A stretch of 64,000 nucleotides of DNA from assembly GCF_003697785.1 (NCBI RefSeq), contig NZ_QOKZ01000003.1:248001-312000 (forward strand). The letters are read 5' to 3'. Positions 1-9,087 of this stretch are shown here, piece by piece (the first letter of the stretch is position 1; each line of letters starts with the position of its first letter). The stretch is from Paracoccus alkanivorans. GTDB taxonomy: Bacteria > Pseudomonadota > Alphaproteobacteria > Rhodobacterales > Rhodobacteraceae. Both the position numbers and the translations under genes were made by a program. The notes under the pieces are model-generated. The model searched no databases and had not been told where the DNA came from. It saw only the letters and a list, made by a program, of their open reading frames with translations.

Positions 1-1324
1 GTTGATCTATATCGTCAATCACGCGGCTGACGAGGTGATGTTCTTCGACCGGACCTTCCTTCCCGCCGCCGCCCAGCTTTGCCAGCATTTCAAGACGGTG
101 AAGCATTGTGTGCTGATGGGACCCCGAGACGAGGAAGCGGCAGGAATGATCGAGGGGCTGCTGTTCTATGACGAACTGATCGAGACCGGCGATCCCGATT
201 ACCGATGGCCGGAACTGGACGAGCTGTCGCCAGCGGCACTGTGCTATACTTCGGGCACCACGGGCAACCCGAAGGGCGTGCAATATTCGCATCGCTCGCT
301 GGTGCTGCATACGCTTGGCGCCAACCAGGCGGACGGGACCTGCATCTCGGCGATGGATGCGTTGCTGCCGGTGGTGCCGATGTTCCATGTGAACGCATGG
401 GGCGTCCCCTATATCGCCGCGATGGCCGGGGCGCGGCTGGTCATGCCGGGACCGAAGCTAGACGGCGAAAGCCTGGTGAAATTGCTGAACGACGAGAAGG
501 TCACCGTGGCCTTCGGCGTGCCGACTATCTGGATGGGACTCTTGGCGGCGCTGCGCTCCTCGGGCGAAAAGCTGCCGCATCTGGCGCGGTCCTTCGTCGG
601 GGGAACGGCGCTGCCGCCCTCGATGATCGACGCGTTCCGCGAGGAGTTCGAGGTCGAGTTGATCCATGCCTGGGGGATGACCGAGACGGCCCCGGTCGCG
701 ACGCTGAACAAGCTGCTTTACAAGCACGGCGATTTGCCGCTGGACGAACAACGCAGGCTACGTCATGCGCAGGGACGGCCCCTGTTCGGGGTCGAGTTGC
801 GGATCATGGACGAGCAGGGAACGCGGTTGCCGGATGACGGCAAGAGCCAGGGCAATCTGCAGATCCGCGGGCACTGGATCGTGGAAAGCTATTTCGGCAG
901 GGATGAAAGCGCACTGACTCCGGATGGCTGGTTCGATACCGGCGATGTCGCGACGCTTGATCCGGACGGATTCATGGTCATCCGCGACCGGGCCAAGGAC
1001 ATCATCAAGTCGGGCGGCGAGTGGATTTCCACGGTCGATCTGGAAAATATCGCTATCGCCCATCCCGGCATCGCCAATGCCGCCGCCATCGCCGCCTATC
1101 ATCCGAAATGGGACGAGCGCCCGGTGCTGATCTGCGTGCGAGCCAAAGGGGCGAATGTCGAGGAGGCGGAACTGCTGGCCAGCTACGAGGGGAAGGTGGC
1201 GAAATGGCAAGTGCCCGACCGGGTCGTATTCGCCGAGACGCTGCCGATCGGGGCAACCGGCAAGGTGCAGAAGAACAAGCTGCGCGAGGAATACGGGCGG
1301 ATCCTGGTGGAGAGTGGGAATTGA
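1..1324 (+). CDS. AMP-dependent acyl-CoA synthetase/ligase, 5'-truncated by window edge
   Basis: This is the C-terminal roughly 440 residues of an ANL-superfamily adenylating enzyme; whole family members are about 540 residues, so roughly the first 100 lie outside the window. Seen directly: the P-loop [12 protein letters not shown] at visible residue 82, an [11 protein letters not shown] A5 motif, GWFDTGD (A7 region), [12 protein letters not shown] (A8 hinge) and the C-terminal [14 protein letters not shown] holding the A10 catalytic lysine. From family knowledge, such enzymes form an acyl-adenylate and then the CoA thioester. The spacing of motifs and the GEWIS signature fit medium/long-chain fatty-acyl-CoA ligases, but the acyl substrate cannot be read from the sequence. 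It is followed by a long non-coding gap, so it probably ends its transcription unit. Confidence 0.9.
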   Translation, partial: LIYIVNHAADEVMFFDRTFLPAAAQLCQHFKTVKHCVLMGPRDEEAAGMIEGLLFYDELIETGDPDYRWPELDELSPAALCYTSGTTGNPKGVQYSHRSLVLHTLGANQADGTCISAMDALLPVVPMFHVNAWGVPYIAAMAGARLVMPGPKLDGESLVKLLNDEKVTVAFGVPTIWMGLLAALRSSGEKLPHLARSFVGGTALPPSMIDAFREEFEVELIHAWGMTETAPVATLNKLLYKHGDLPLDEQRRLRHAQGRPLFGVELRIMDEQGTRLPDDGKSQGNLQIRGHWIVESYFGRDESALTPDGWFDTGDVATLDPDGFMVIRDRAKDIIKSGGEWISTVDLENIAIAHPGIANAAAIAAYHPKWDERPVLICVRAKGANVEEAELLASYEGKVAKWQVPDRVVFAETLPIGATGKVQKNKLREEYGRILVESGN

Positions 1325-1905
1325 TCGCGCTTCGCCGGAAGCCAACGACGGATGCATCCCGGTCCGGACCGGATAGCGGTGCGGCCGGTTGGACAGGCTT
1401 CCGGCCGATTTCCGGCACAATCCCGGCTGGCTGAAACTGCCGCGCATCTTTCTTGGCGCGTTGCGGGATCAGGGCGAAACCGAAACAGGCGGAGCAGTCA
1501 GTTGAACGGCCATCTGCCGGACCCGGCAGCAGAACCGAAGGAACGCGCCAGACGCAAGGCCTCCAGGCGCCAAGCCAAGAGGGCGGAGATCGCGACCGGC
1601 ACGCTGGATGCGCGCAAGCAGCCTGGCAACAGGAGGATCTGAAGAAAAGAAACAATCGGTTTCGGTGATCGCCTTGGCATTCGGCCTCACCATGGCCGGC
1701 TTTGCGCACGGTCGGGACGGGAACGGGGCGAGCGGGGCAACAAAGGCTCGCAATGCGGCGATGCCGGCCCGACCCCCTTTATGTTTGGCAGCACATGTTG
1801 TTTCATCCGCCGGAAACATCCGCCGGAAACATCCGCAGGAAATGCCTGAACCGCAAACGGGTTGGAATCCTGGCCGGTATTCACTGAACGCAAGAGGAAA
1901 CGGAT
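1325..1905. other. 581-base gap without a convincing gene
   Basis: Short open frames exist on both strands but none has a ribosome site, a conserved motif or a recognisable product. One stretch (frame beginning at 1641) reads like a signal peptide, two lysines followed by a hydrophobic run ending AGFAHG, behind an AGGAGG at 1631-1636 but with no start codon, so it could be a decayed secreted-protein gene. The 3' part holds a 13-bp tandem repeat (separate entry) and the leader of the uronate dehydrogenase gene. Confidence 0.5.
1804..1842. repeat. 13-bp tandem repeat, three copies
   Basis: The unit CATCCGCCGGAAA is present twice exactly (1804-1816, 1817-1829) and a third time with one change (CATCCGCAGGAAA, 1830-1842). 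It ends 63 bases before the uronate dehydrogenase start and could be a regulator-binding array or plain slippage; nothing in the sequence decides. Confidence 0.8.
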
Positions 1906-2724
1906 ATGGCGAAATATTATAACCGCATTCTGATCACGGGTGCGGCGGGCGATCTGGGCAGCAAGCTTCGCAAGGGATTGGTGCCGCTGGCCAACCACAT
2001 CCGGCTTGCCGACCGGACCCCGATCACGGATCTGCAGGATCACGAGGAAGGGCTGGTCTTCGACCTGTCCGACGAGGCCGCCACCATCGAGGCCACGCGC
2101 GACGTTGATGCCATCGTCCATTTCGGCGGCGCCTCGCGCGAGAGGGTCTGGAACGACGTGCTCGATTCCACCATTCGCGGCAGCTATCACATCTATGAGG
2201 GCGCCCGGAAACATGGCGTCAAACGTGTGGTCTATGCCTCTTCGGTTCATGCCATCGGCTATCACAAGCTGGAATCGCATATCGATACGGATGCACCGGT
2301 GCGGCCGGACAGTCTTTATGGCGTGTCGAAATGCTTCGTCGAGGCATTGAGCAGCCTCTACTGGAACAAATACGGCATCGAGACCGCCTGCCTGCGTATC
2401 TTTTCTTCTTTCCCCGAACCCGCGGACCGCCGGATGCTGTGGTCATGGCTCAGCTATGACGATTGCGTGCGGCTGGTCAGCGCCAGCCTGACCGCCTCGC
2501 ATGTCGGTCACAGCATCAGCTTTGGTCTGTCGGACAATCGCGAAAAGCCAGTGGACAATTCCAGGGCCGGACATCTGGGCTATGTCCCGCAGGACAGCGC
2601 TGACGCTTACCGTGAGCAGGTCGAGGCCAGGACCGAGCCGCTCGATCCCAAGGCACCGGCTACGCGGCATCTGGGCGGCTGGTTCGTGGATCTTGGCCAT
2701 CCCGATGACGAGACATCCGAATGA
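1906..2724 (+). CDS. udh: uronate dehydrogenase, NAD-dependent SDR
   Basis: 272 residues, the usual size of bacterial uronate dehydrogenases, which oxidise D-galacturonate or D-glucuronate with NAD+ to the aldarolactone. Visible: the N-terminal nucleotide fold TGAAGDLGSK (residues 11-20), the active-site serine in YASSVHAIGYH (about 112), and the YxxxK pair Tyr138/Lys142 in YGVSKCFVE. The stretch after it (CLRIFSSFPEP, RRMLWSWLSYDD, SLTASHVGHS, FGLSDN) is the family-specific part that separates uronate dehydrogenases from general epimerases. The start is set by AAGAGGAAACGG just upstream. The stop overlaps the next start (ATGA), so the two genes are translationally coupled. A generic sugar epimerase/dehydratase is the alternative but fits less well. 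Confidence 0.82.
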   Translation: MAKYYNRILITGAAGDLGSKLRKGLVPLANHIRLADRTPITDLQDHEEGLVFDLSDEAATIEATRDVDAIVHFGGASRERVWNDVLDSTIRGSYHIYEGARKHGVKRVVYASSVHAIGYHKLESHIDTDAPVRPDSLYGVSKCFVEALSSLYWNKYGIETACLRIFSSFPEPADRRMLWSWLSYDDCVRLVSASLTASHVGHSISFGLSDNREKPVDNSRAGHLGYVPQDSADAYREQVEARTEPLDPKAPATRHLGGWFVDLGHPDDETSE

Positions 2725-3926
2725 AGAGCAGCTATGACGTGGTGATCGTCGGCGGGGCGGTCATCGGCTCATCCGTCGCATATTACCTGACCGCAAACCC
2801 GGATTTCACTGGCTCGGTGCTGGTCGTCGAGCGCGACCCCACCTATGCGACTGCCTCGACATCCCTGTCCTCCTCTTCGATCCGCACGCAGTTCTCGAAC
2901 GCAATCAATGTCAGGATCAGCCAATACGGCTCGGAGGTAATCCGCAATTTTGCCGGGGCGATGGCGGTCGGTGACAACCGCCCCGACCTGAACTTTCATC
3001 CCGGCGGATATCTGTTTCTGGCCAGCACCCCCGAAGGCGCCCGGACCCTGCGCGAGAACCACGAGGTTCAGCGGGCCTGTGGCGCCGATGTCGTGTTATG
3101 GACTCCGGATGAGCTGGCTCATGCGTTTCCGCATCTGCGCGTGGACGACATTCTGCTGGCCTCTTACGGGCAGTCGGGCGAGGGTTGGTTCGACAACACC
3201 GGGCTGATGCAGGGCTTCAAGGCCAAGGCGCGCGTGCAGGGCGCGGAATATGTCACCGATGAGGTGGTTGCCATCGGCCATGGCGCGGGTCGCGTCAACT
3301 CGGTGACGCTGAAATCGGGACAAATCATACAGGCGGGCTGGATCGTCAACGCCTCGGGGCCAAGGGCCGCGCTGACGGCAGGTATGGCCGGGCTACATAT
3401 CCCGGTCGAACCGCGCAAACGGACATCCTTCGTTTTCGATTGCGCCAGGTCACCCGAAGGCAGCGCAAGGGTGAATGGCGGGCGGCTGCCACTGATGATA
3501 GACATTTCCGGCACCTATTGCCGCCCCGAAGGCAGGTTTTTCCTGACCGGCTGCCCCCCGCGCGAGGACGTCGCGGTGGACTGGGACGATTTCGAGCCAC
3601 GATATGACGAGTTCGAGGAGGTAATCTGGCCTGCACTTGCCGCGCGCTCCGAATCCTTCGAGGCGATCAAGCTCGTGAACCAGTGGGCCGGGCATTACGC
3701 CTTCAATACCCTCGATCACAACATGGTGGTTGGGCCCCATCCCGAAATGTCCAATTTCATATTTGCCAACGGGTTTTCGGGTCATGGACTGCAGCAGGCA
3801 CCGGCCACCGGACGCGGCGTGTCGGAACTGATCGCCCACGGTGAATTCGTTACGCTCGACCTGTCCGAACTCGGTTTTGAGCGCATCATCGAAAACCGCC
3901 CGTTCTTCGAAAAGGCGGTCATCTGA
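2721..3926 (+). CDS. DAO-family FAD-dependent oxidoreductase
   Basis: 401 residues. The N terminus has a Rossmann FAD fold (VVIVGGAVIGSSVAYYL, residues 7-23) followed by VVERDPTYATASTSLSSSSIRTQFS, the arrangement seen in glycine/D-amino-acid and sarcosine oxidase-like (DAO) enzymes. The C-terminal FANGFSGHGLQQAPATGRGVSELI is the second FAD-contacting element of the family. It overlaps udh by four bases, so it is co-transcribed and probably acts in the same sugar-acid or amine pathway; the actual substrate is unknown. A dye-linked dehydrogenase is as likely as an oxidase. It ends 36 bases from the convergent phnM. Confidence 0.8.
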   Translation: MKSSYDVVIVGGAVIGSSVAYYLTANPDFTGSVLVVERDPTYATASTSLSSSSIRTQFSNAINVRISQYGSEVIRNFAGAMAVGDNRPDLNFHPGGYLFLASTPEGARTLRENHEVQRACGADVVLWTPDELAHAFPHLRVDDILLASYGQSGEGWFDNTGLMQGFKAKARVQGAEYVTDEVVAIGHGAGRVNSVTLKSGQIIQAGWIVNASGPRAALTAGMAGLHIPVEPRKRTSFVFDCARSPEGSARVNGGRLPLMIDISGTYCRPEGRFFLTGCPPREDVAVDWDDFEPRYDEFEEVIWPALAARSESFEAIKLVNQWAGHYAFNTLDHNMVVGPHPEMSNFIFANGFSGHGLQQAPATGRGVSELIAHGEFVTLDLSELGFERIIENRPFFEKAVI

Positions 3927-3962
3927 CGGGACAGCGCCGTCCGGGCAACCGGGATCGACGGG

Positions 3963-5093
3963 TCAGCCGACCTGTTTTCCCCGAACCCAGACACCGGTCA
4001 GCCGCGCGGTCCGGTCCAGGTCGGTCAGGCGGATCAGGTCGGCGCGCAGGCCCGGCTCGATCCTTCCCCGGTCGGTCAGCCCGGTCGCCCGCGCCGGCGC
4101 ATCGGTGACAGTCGCGAAGGCACGCGGCAAATCCTGCCAGAGCCGCGCCAGGTGGCAGGCCCCCAGCAGCAGGCTGGAGGGGATATAATCCGATGACAGG
4201 ATATCCAGCCATCCCCCGCCCGCCAGTTCCTCCGCCGCGACATTCCCGGAATGAGAACCGCCACGGATCAGGTTCGGTCCACCCATCATCACCGCAATGC
4301 CGTGATCGTGGCAGGCACGGGCGGCCTCTGCCGTGGTCGGGAACTCGGCCAGCCGGATACCATAGCCCGCGCTGGCGGCGACCTGTTCGGCAGTCGTGTC
4401 ATCATGGCTTGCCAGCGTGGCGCCTATCCGTGCCGCCGCCGCAACGGCCCCGGCCTCATGCGCCTCGCCGAATTTGTCGCGAAGGGCCCGCAACCGCGCG
4501 ACATGCTCGGCGAATGCCGCATCGCTAAGCCCCTTCTTGCCCTGCACATATTGTGCCAGCTTCTTCAGATCGCGGAATTGCCGCTGCCCGGGCGTGTGAT
4601 CCATAAGGCTGACCAGCCGCACCCGGTCATCGGAGCCGAACTCGGCCAGCTCCTCCAGCAGGGTCTCGCTGCAAATCTCTGACCGCAAGTGAATCCAATG
4701 GCTGATCCGCGTCCGGCCGGCGGCGCTGAGCGCGTTGATTTCGCTGACCAGGGGCCGGGCATATTTGGCATAGCCCGCACCGTCATCGGGAATCGACCCC
4801 ACCCGAACCGCATCCAGCACCGTGGTAATCCCGGCAGAGGCCAGCTCGCCGTCATGCGCAAAGATCGCCGCGGAATGCGGCCAGAAGACGCCGGGACGCG
4901 GCTGGATGTGGCGCTCCAGGTTGTCGGTGTGCAGTTCGACCAGCCCCGGCGCGATATGCGCACCCTCGCAATCCACTGCGCCCAGGGGAACCGCCCCGCC
5001 CTCGGTTATACCGGCGATGCTCCCGTCCTCTACATGGATCGCCCCGCGCATGACGCGGTCGGGCAGGATCAGTTCAGCATTGGCCAGGATCAT
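3963..5093 (-). CDS. phnM: PhnM, alpha-D-ribose 1-methylphosphonate 5-triphosphate diphosphatase
   Basis: 376 residues of the amidohydrolase superfamily. PhnM removes diphosphate from ribose 1-phosphonate 5-triphosphate before PhnJ breaks the C-P bond. Visible: the N-terminal metal site in APGLVELHTDNLERH (about residues 48-62), the DGELASAGITTVLDA segment, SHDDTTAEQV and GGPNLIRGGSHSGNVAA, all typical of PhnM, and the C-terminal GLTDRGRIEPGLRADLI found in amidohydrolases. Its ATG overlaps the phnN stop (ATGA). It is the last gene of the phnGHIJKLNM run. Confidence 0.95.
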   Translation of the reverse strand: MILANAELILPDRVMRGAIHVEDGSIAGITEGGAVPLGAVDCEGAHIAPGLVELHTDNLERHIQPRPGVFWPHSAAIFAHDGELASAGITTVLDAVRVGSIPDDGAGYAKYARPLVSEINALSAAGRTRISHWIHLRSEICSETLLEELAEFGSDDRVRLVSLMDHTPGQRQFRDLKKLAQYVQGKKGLSDAAFAEHVARLRALRDKFGEAHEAGAVAAAARIGATLASHDDTTAEQVAASAGYGIRLAEFPTTAEAARACHDHGIAVMMGGPNLIRGGSHSGNVAAEELAGGGWLDILSSDYIPSSLLLGACHLARLWQDLPRAFATVTDAPARATGLTDRGRIEPGLRADLIRLTDLDRTARLTGVWVRGKQVG

Positions 5094-5620
5094 GGAATCA
5101 GCACCTCATCCAGCGCGGCGATAAAGGCTGCGGTCGCGTCCTCGAGATCACCGGAATTGTCGATATATGTGACAGGCAGATCGCCCGGATGGAACCCCGC
5201 CTCGCGCGTAATGCGCGCCCGGATCTGTTCGGCCCCTTCGCGCCCCCGATCTGCAAGACGTGCAGCGAGCACCTCGGGCGCGGCACCGACATGGATGACC
5301 GACAGACCGGGAAAGATTTCAGCCGCGCGTGCCAGAGCACCGCGCGACAGGTTCACCAGCCAAATCCCGTCCCCGGCGATATGCGGAACGCCATAGCTCA
5401 ACCCATGAGCCTGCCAGTCCAGGGCAAACAGCCCGTCATGCCGCATCCGCTCGAACTCCACCGCTGAAACCCCATCGAAATCCTCACCCCCCGCTTCAGC
5501 CGGACGGGTAATGATCCTGCGCACAAGCCGCAGATCCGGGCGCCGTTCGGCAGCGCGGACCATCAGCGTATCCTTGCCCGCCCCCGACGGCCCGACCACC
5601 GCCACGACCCGGGCGGTCAT
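5090..5620 (-). CDS. phnN: PhnN, ribose 1,5-bisphosphate phosphokinase
   Basis: 176 residues from the ATG at 5620, which overlaps the phnL stop (ATGA); a longer open frame upstream has no support. The N-terminal Walker [11 protein letters not shown] (about residues 9-18) and the guanylate-kinase-like middle ([19 protein letters not shown]) mark PhnN, which phosphorylates ribose 1,5-bisphosphate to PRPP. It links the end of the C-P lyase pathway to nucleotide metabolism. The cyclic phosphodiesterase PhnP, which normally makes the substrate, is not in this window. Confidence 0.93.
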   Translation of the reverse strand: MTARVVAVVGPSGAGKDTLMVRAAERRPDLRLVRRIITRPAEAGGEDFDGVSAVEFERMRHDGLFALDWQAHGLSYGVPHIAGDGIWLVNLSRGALARAAEIFPGLSVIHVGAAPEVLAARLADRGREGAEQIRARITREAGFHPGDLPVTYIDNSGDLEDATAAFIAALDEVLIP

Positions 5621-6306
5621 GCCGCCCGCCCCGGAACGAAGCCCGCAACGTCGACCTGCCGGTCGCACAAACGCTCGCGCGCGGCCTCGTCGTGGAAGAT
5701 GCCAAGGATCGCGGCACCGCGCATCTTCGCCTCCTCGATCAGCCGCATCACCGTTTCGCGGTTGGCGGCGTCAAGGCTGGCTGTCGGCTCGTCCAGCAAA
5801 AGCGCCGGGTAGGGATGAATGAAACCACGAGCGATATTCACCCGCTGCTGCTCGCCGCCCGAGAAGGTCGTCGGTGACAACCCCCACAGGTTCTCGCCTA
5901 TATTCAGGCGCGTCAGCAACGCCGCTGCCCGCGCCTCGGCCTCCTCCTCGGCCACCCCGAGCGCCAGCAGCGGCTCGGCCACGACACGTACGGTCGGAAC
6001 ACGGGGAACGACCCGCAGGAACTGGCTGACATAACCGAGCGTCGAACGGCGCAGCGCGATGATCCGGCGCGGCTCCGCCCCCGATATCTGGGCATCGCCC
6101 ACCCGGATCATGCCGTGATCGGTGCGGTAATTCCCCCATATCATCCGCATCAGGGTGGATTTCCCCGCGCCCGAGGCCCCGGTCAGCGCAACGCATTCGC
6201 CCTTTGCCACTGTCAGCGAAGCCCCCTCCATTACCCGCAGCACCGCGCCGCCCTGATTGTGAAGGGTGAATTCCTTGGAAACATTCTGCACTTCGATCAT
6301 CGTCAT
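5617..6306 (-). CDS. phnL: PhnL, C-P lyase ABC-type ATPase
   Basis: 229 residues. Walker [10 protein letters not shown], signature [13 protein letters not shown] and Walker [13 protein letters not shown] are all intact, and the N terminus ([18 protein letters not shown]) is characteristic of PhnL rather than a general transporter ATPase. PhnL works with PhnI/G/H in forming the methylphosphonate-ribose triphosphate from MgATP. The ATG at 6306 overlaps the phnK stop (ATGA); a second in-frame ATG two codons in is an alternative start. Confidence 0.95.
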   Translation of the reverse strand: MTMIEVQNVSKEFTLHNQGGAVLRVMEGASLTVAKGECVALTGASGAGKSTLMRMIWGNYRTDHGMIRVGDAQISGAEPRRIIALRRSTLGYVSQFLRVVPRVPTVRVVAEPLLALGVAEEEAEARAAALLTRLNIGENLWGLSPTTFSGGEQQRVNIARGFIHPYPALLLDEPTASLDAANRETVMRLIEEAKMRGAAILGIFHDEAARERLCDRQVDVAGFVPGRAA

Positions 6307-7160
6307 ACCTGCAATACGGAAGAGACCAGCAACTGGGTATAGCCATGCTGCGGATCGTCCAGAACCTGATCGGTCAGGCCGGTCTCGACCACCCGACCGT
6401 CCTTCATCACGATCAGCCGGTCCGCCAGCAGGCGCACCACGGCCAGATCATGCGTGACCAGCACCGCCGAAAGCCCCATGTCACGGACCAGCCCGCGCAG
6501 CAGATCCAGCAGGCGCGCCTGAACGCTGACATCCAGCCCTCCGGTCGGTTCGTCCATGAAGGCCAGCCGCGGCCCGCTGACCAGGTTGCGCGCGATCTGC
6601 AACCGCTGCTGCATCCCGCCCGAGAATTGCCGCGGACGGTCGTCGATTCGGCCTGTGTCGATCTCGACCCGGTCCAGCCAGTCAGAGGCTGCCTCGCGAA
6701 TACGCCCGTAATGCCGCGCCCCTGTCGCCATCAGCCGCTCGCCGACATTCCCGCCGGCACTGACCCCCATGCGCAACCCGTCCCGCGGATTCTGGTGAAC
6801 GAAGGCCCAATCGGTCCTCGCCAGATGGCGGCGCTGCGGCTCGCTCATCCGCAGCGTGTCCACCGGGCCACGATCCCGCGTATCGAACAGAACCTCGCCC
6901 CCATCCGGGCGAAGCTGCCCCGACAAGCAGCCCAGCAGGGTAGATTTTCCCGACCCGCTTTCGCCGACAACGCCCAACACCTCGCCCGGCCACAGGTCGA
7001 AACTGATATCCTTGCAGCCGATCCGCGCGCCGTATCGCTTGGCCACGGAGCGTACGCTCAACAGGGGGCTGTCGGAATCCAGGTGTTTGGGCAAAGAAGA
7101 AGAGGCATGGACTTCTTCTTTGTGGCAAATACCTCCGCCGGAGGCATCCAGCAGTGACAT
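6303..7160 (-). CDS. phnK: PhnK, C-P lyase ABC-type ATPase with extra N-terminal segment
   Basis: 285 residues from the ATG at 7160 (TGATG overlap with phnJ); the family is usually about 250. Walker [11 protein letters not shown] (about 66-75), signature [13 protein letters not shown] and Walker [13 protein letters not shown] are intact, and the body ([37 protein letters not shown]) is clearly PhnK, the ATPase that docks on the PhnGHIJ core complex. Oddity: residues 3-31 are not part of the family and are encoded by a copy of the palindromic repeat found three more times in this window (7081-7149). There is no other ATG between this segment and the conserved body, so the insert is probably translated. 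Confidence 0.93.
   Translation of the reverse strand: MSLLDASGGGICHKEEVHASSSLPKHLDSDSPLLSVRSVAKRYGARIGCKDISFDLWPGEVLGVVGESGSGKSTLLGCLSGQLRPDGGEVLFDTRDRGPVDTLRMSEPQRRHLARTDWAFVHQNPRDGLRMGVSAGGNVGERLMATGARHYGRIREAASDWLDRVEIDTGRIDDRPRQFSGGMQQRLQIARNLVSGPRLAFMDEPTGGLDVSVQARLLDLLRGLVRDMGLSAVLVTHDLAVVRLLADRLIVMKDGRVVETGLTDQVLDDPQHGYTQLLVSSVLQV
7081..7149. repeat. palindromic dispersed repeat, copy A, inside phnK
   Basis: Two inverted arms, GGCAAAGAAGAAG (7090-7102) and CTTCTTCTTTGTGGC (7112-7126), followed by CAAATACCTCCGCCGGAGGCATCC (in two parts: CAAATACCTCC and GCCGGAGGCATCC). The same arms and the same CCTCCGCCGGAGGCATCC end occur at 62631-62711, and the TTCTTCTTTG...CAAATACCTC core also at 31150 and, more diverged, at 25845. 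Its length keeps the phnK frame open. Confidence 0.85.
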
Positions 7161-7999
7161 CACGCACCCCCTTTCGCATTCTGAGCGCAATAGTCGGTAT
7201 CCGAGCAGACGAACATCCGCCCACCCGCATCGTCGGTAATGACCTCGTCCAGATAGCTGGAAGCAGAGCCGCAAATCGCGCAGGCATGATCGGCTTTCGT
7301 GGCCCTGAAAGGATGATCCTCGAAATCAAGGCTACGAACATGCGTATAGGGCGGCAGTGCATAGATGCGCTGCTCCCGGCCTGCGCCGAAAAGCTGGATC
7401 GCCGGGCAATCATCCAGCTTGGGATTGTCGAATTTCGGGATCGGGGACGGATCCATCACATACCGTCCCGCCACCTCGACCGGATAGGCATAGGAGGTCG
7501 CGATTTCCCCGTGCCGGGCGATATCCTCGTAAAGCCGGACCTGCATCAGCCCGTAATCGGCCAGCGCATGGATCCGCCGGGTCTCGGTCTCCCGCGGCTC
7601 AAGAAAGCGCATCGGCTCGGGGATCGGCACCTGATAGACAAGGATCTGGTCACTGGTCAGCGGAGTTTCCGGGATGCGGTGGCGTGTCTGGATCATCGTG
7701 GCCTCGCTCGTGCGCTCGGTGGTGGCCACCCCGGCGGTTCGCTGGAAGAACTTGCGGATGCTGACGGCATTCGTCGTGTCATCGGCGCCTTGATCGATGA
7801 CCTTCAGCACATCCTCGGGCGTCATGACCGCCGCCGTGACCTGCACGCCGCCAGTACCCCAGCCATAAGGCATCGGCATTTCTCGGCTGGCGAAAGGCAC
7901 CTGATAGCCCGGCACGGCGATACCCTTGAGGATGGCGCGGCGGATCATCCGCTTGGTATCCTCGTCGAGATAGGCGAAGTTGTAGGCCTGATCACTCAT
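7160..7999 (-). CDS. phnJ: PhnJ, radical-SAM C-P lyase
   Basis: 279 residues from the ATG at 7999, which overlaps the phnI stop (ATGA); a longer upstream open frame is a shadow of phnI. PhnJ carries a [4Fe-4S] cluster and cleaves the carbon-phosphorus bond of ribose 1-methylphosphonate 5-phosphate, giving methane from methylphosphonate. The C-terminal cysteine set is complete: CAIC, then CSDTDYC, that is CX2C-X21-CX5C, with the last cysteine being the radical-forming one in the family. PMPYGWGTGG, ALADYGLMQVRLYEDIA and YALPPYTHV are strongly conserved PhnJ stretches. Confidence 0.97.
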   Translation of the reverse strand: MSDQAYNFAYLDEDTKRMIRRAILKGIAVPGYQVPFASREMPMPYGWGTGGVQVTAAVMTPEDVLKVIDQGADDTTNAVSIRKFFQRTAGVATTERTSEATMIQTRHRIPETPLTSDQILVYQVPIPEPMRFLEPRETETRRIHALADYGLMQVRLYEDIARHGEIATSYAYPVEVAGRYVMDPSPIPKFDNPKLDDCPAIQLFGAGREQRIYALPPYTHVRSLDFEDHPFRATKADHACAICGSASSYLDEVITDDAGGRMFVCSDTDYCAQNAKGGA

Positions 8000-9087
8000 G
8001 CGGCGTCCTCCTCGTGGTCGGACAGGCCCGCGCGCAGGCGGCGCACCAGTTCCAGTTCGGCCTGAAAATCGACGTAATGCGGCAGTTTGATATGTTCGAG
8101 GAAGCCCGTCGCCTGAATATTGTCGCAATGCGACAGCACGAATTCCTGATCCTGCGCCGGAGCGCCCTGATCCTCTTCGCCCAGTTCCTCCCATCTCAGC
8201 GCCCGGTCCACCAGCGCCATGGCCAGCGCCTTGCGTTCCGTCTGGCCGAAGGTCAGGCCGTAGCCGCGGGTGAACTGCGCGGGTTCGCTGCGCGAGCCCT
8301 TGAACTGGTTCACCGTCTCGCATTCGGTCACCTCTATCTCGCCGATCTCGATGGCAAAGCCCAGTTCGGGGATATCCATCTCGACCGCAACCATGCCGAT
8401 GCGCAACTCTCCAACGAAGGCGTGGTTGCGGGCATAGCCGCGCTGCGTCGAATAGGCGAGACCGAGCAGGAAGCCCTCATCCCCTCGGGCCAGTGCCTGC
8501 AGGCGCAGTGCTCGGTCGGCGGGCAGTTCCATCGGCTCGCGGGTCAGGTCCGCAGGCGGGGTCTCGTCGGGTGCCGCGTCCTCGATCAAGCCGTCCCGAT
8601 TCAGGAAGGACAGCACATGCGGAGTCGCGGCGGGTTCGGTTTCGTCGCCCTCCGCCAGCGGTTCCGTCGGCAACTCGCCATCCGCCATCAGCCGGAAATC
8701 CAGCAGCCGATGCGTATAGTCGAAGGTCGGGCCAAGGATCTGCCCGCCCGGGGCGTCCTTGAACGTGGCGGAAACGCGGCGTTTGACCCGCATTGCAGCC
8801 GTGTCTATCGGGATTGACGCACCGAAACGCGGCAAGGTGGTGCGATAGGCGCGGATCAGGAAGATCGCCTCGATGAGATCGCCGCAGGCCTGCTTGATTG
8901 CCAGCGCGGCAAGATCGGGATCATAGAGCGAACCTTCGGCCATGACCCGTGTGACGGCAAGACCCATCTGGTCTCGGATCTGCGCGGTGTCCAGAACGGG
9001 TTGATCGACGGGACCGCGACGGCTGCGATCCAGCCATGCATGGGCTGCGTCGATGGCGCGTTCGCCTCCTTTGACGGCAACATACAT
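7996..9087 (-). CDS. phnI: PhnI, C-P lyase core subunit (nucleosidase)
   Basis: 363 residues. The N terminus MYVAVKGGERAIDAAH, the QIRDQMGLAVTRVMAEGSLYDP stretch and GYARNHAFVGELRIGMV are characteristic of PhnI. With PhnG, PhnH and PhnL it displaces adenine from ATP by a phosphonate to give alpha-D-ribose 1-methylphosphonate 5-triphosphate. Start and stop overlap the neighbouring genes (TGATG with phnH, ATGA with phnJ), fitting a stoichiometric PhnGHIJ complex. Confidence 0.96.
   Translation of the reverse strand: MYVAVKGGERAIDAAHAWLDRSRRGPVDQPVLDTAQIRDQMGLAVTRVMAEGSLYDPDLAALAIKQACGDLIEAIFLIRAYRTTLPRFGASIPIDTAAMRVKRRVSATFKDAPGGQILGPTFDYTHRLLDFRLMADGELPTEPLAEGDETEPAATPHVLSFLNRDGLIEDAAPDETPPADLTREPMELPADRALRLQALARGDEGFLLGLAYSTQRGYARNHAFVGELRIGMVAVEMDIPELGFAIEIGEIEVTECETVNQFKGSRSEPAQFTRGYGLTFGQTERKALAMALVDRALRWEELGEEDQGAPAQDQEFVLSHCDNIQATGFLEHIKLPHYVDFQAELELVRRLRAGLSDHEEDAA

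Noticed and set aside
8000..8323. N-terminal extension of PhnJ
   Set aside because: The extra codons are in another frame of phnI and Arg/Gly-rich; the ATG overlapping the phnI stop gives the normal PhnJ length.
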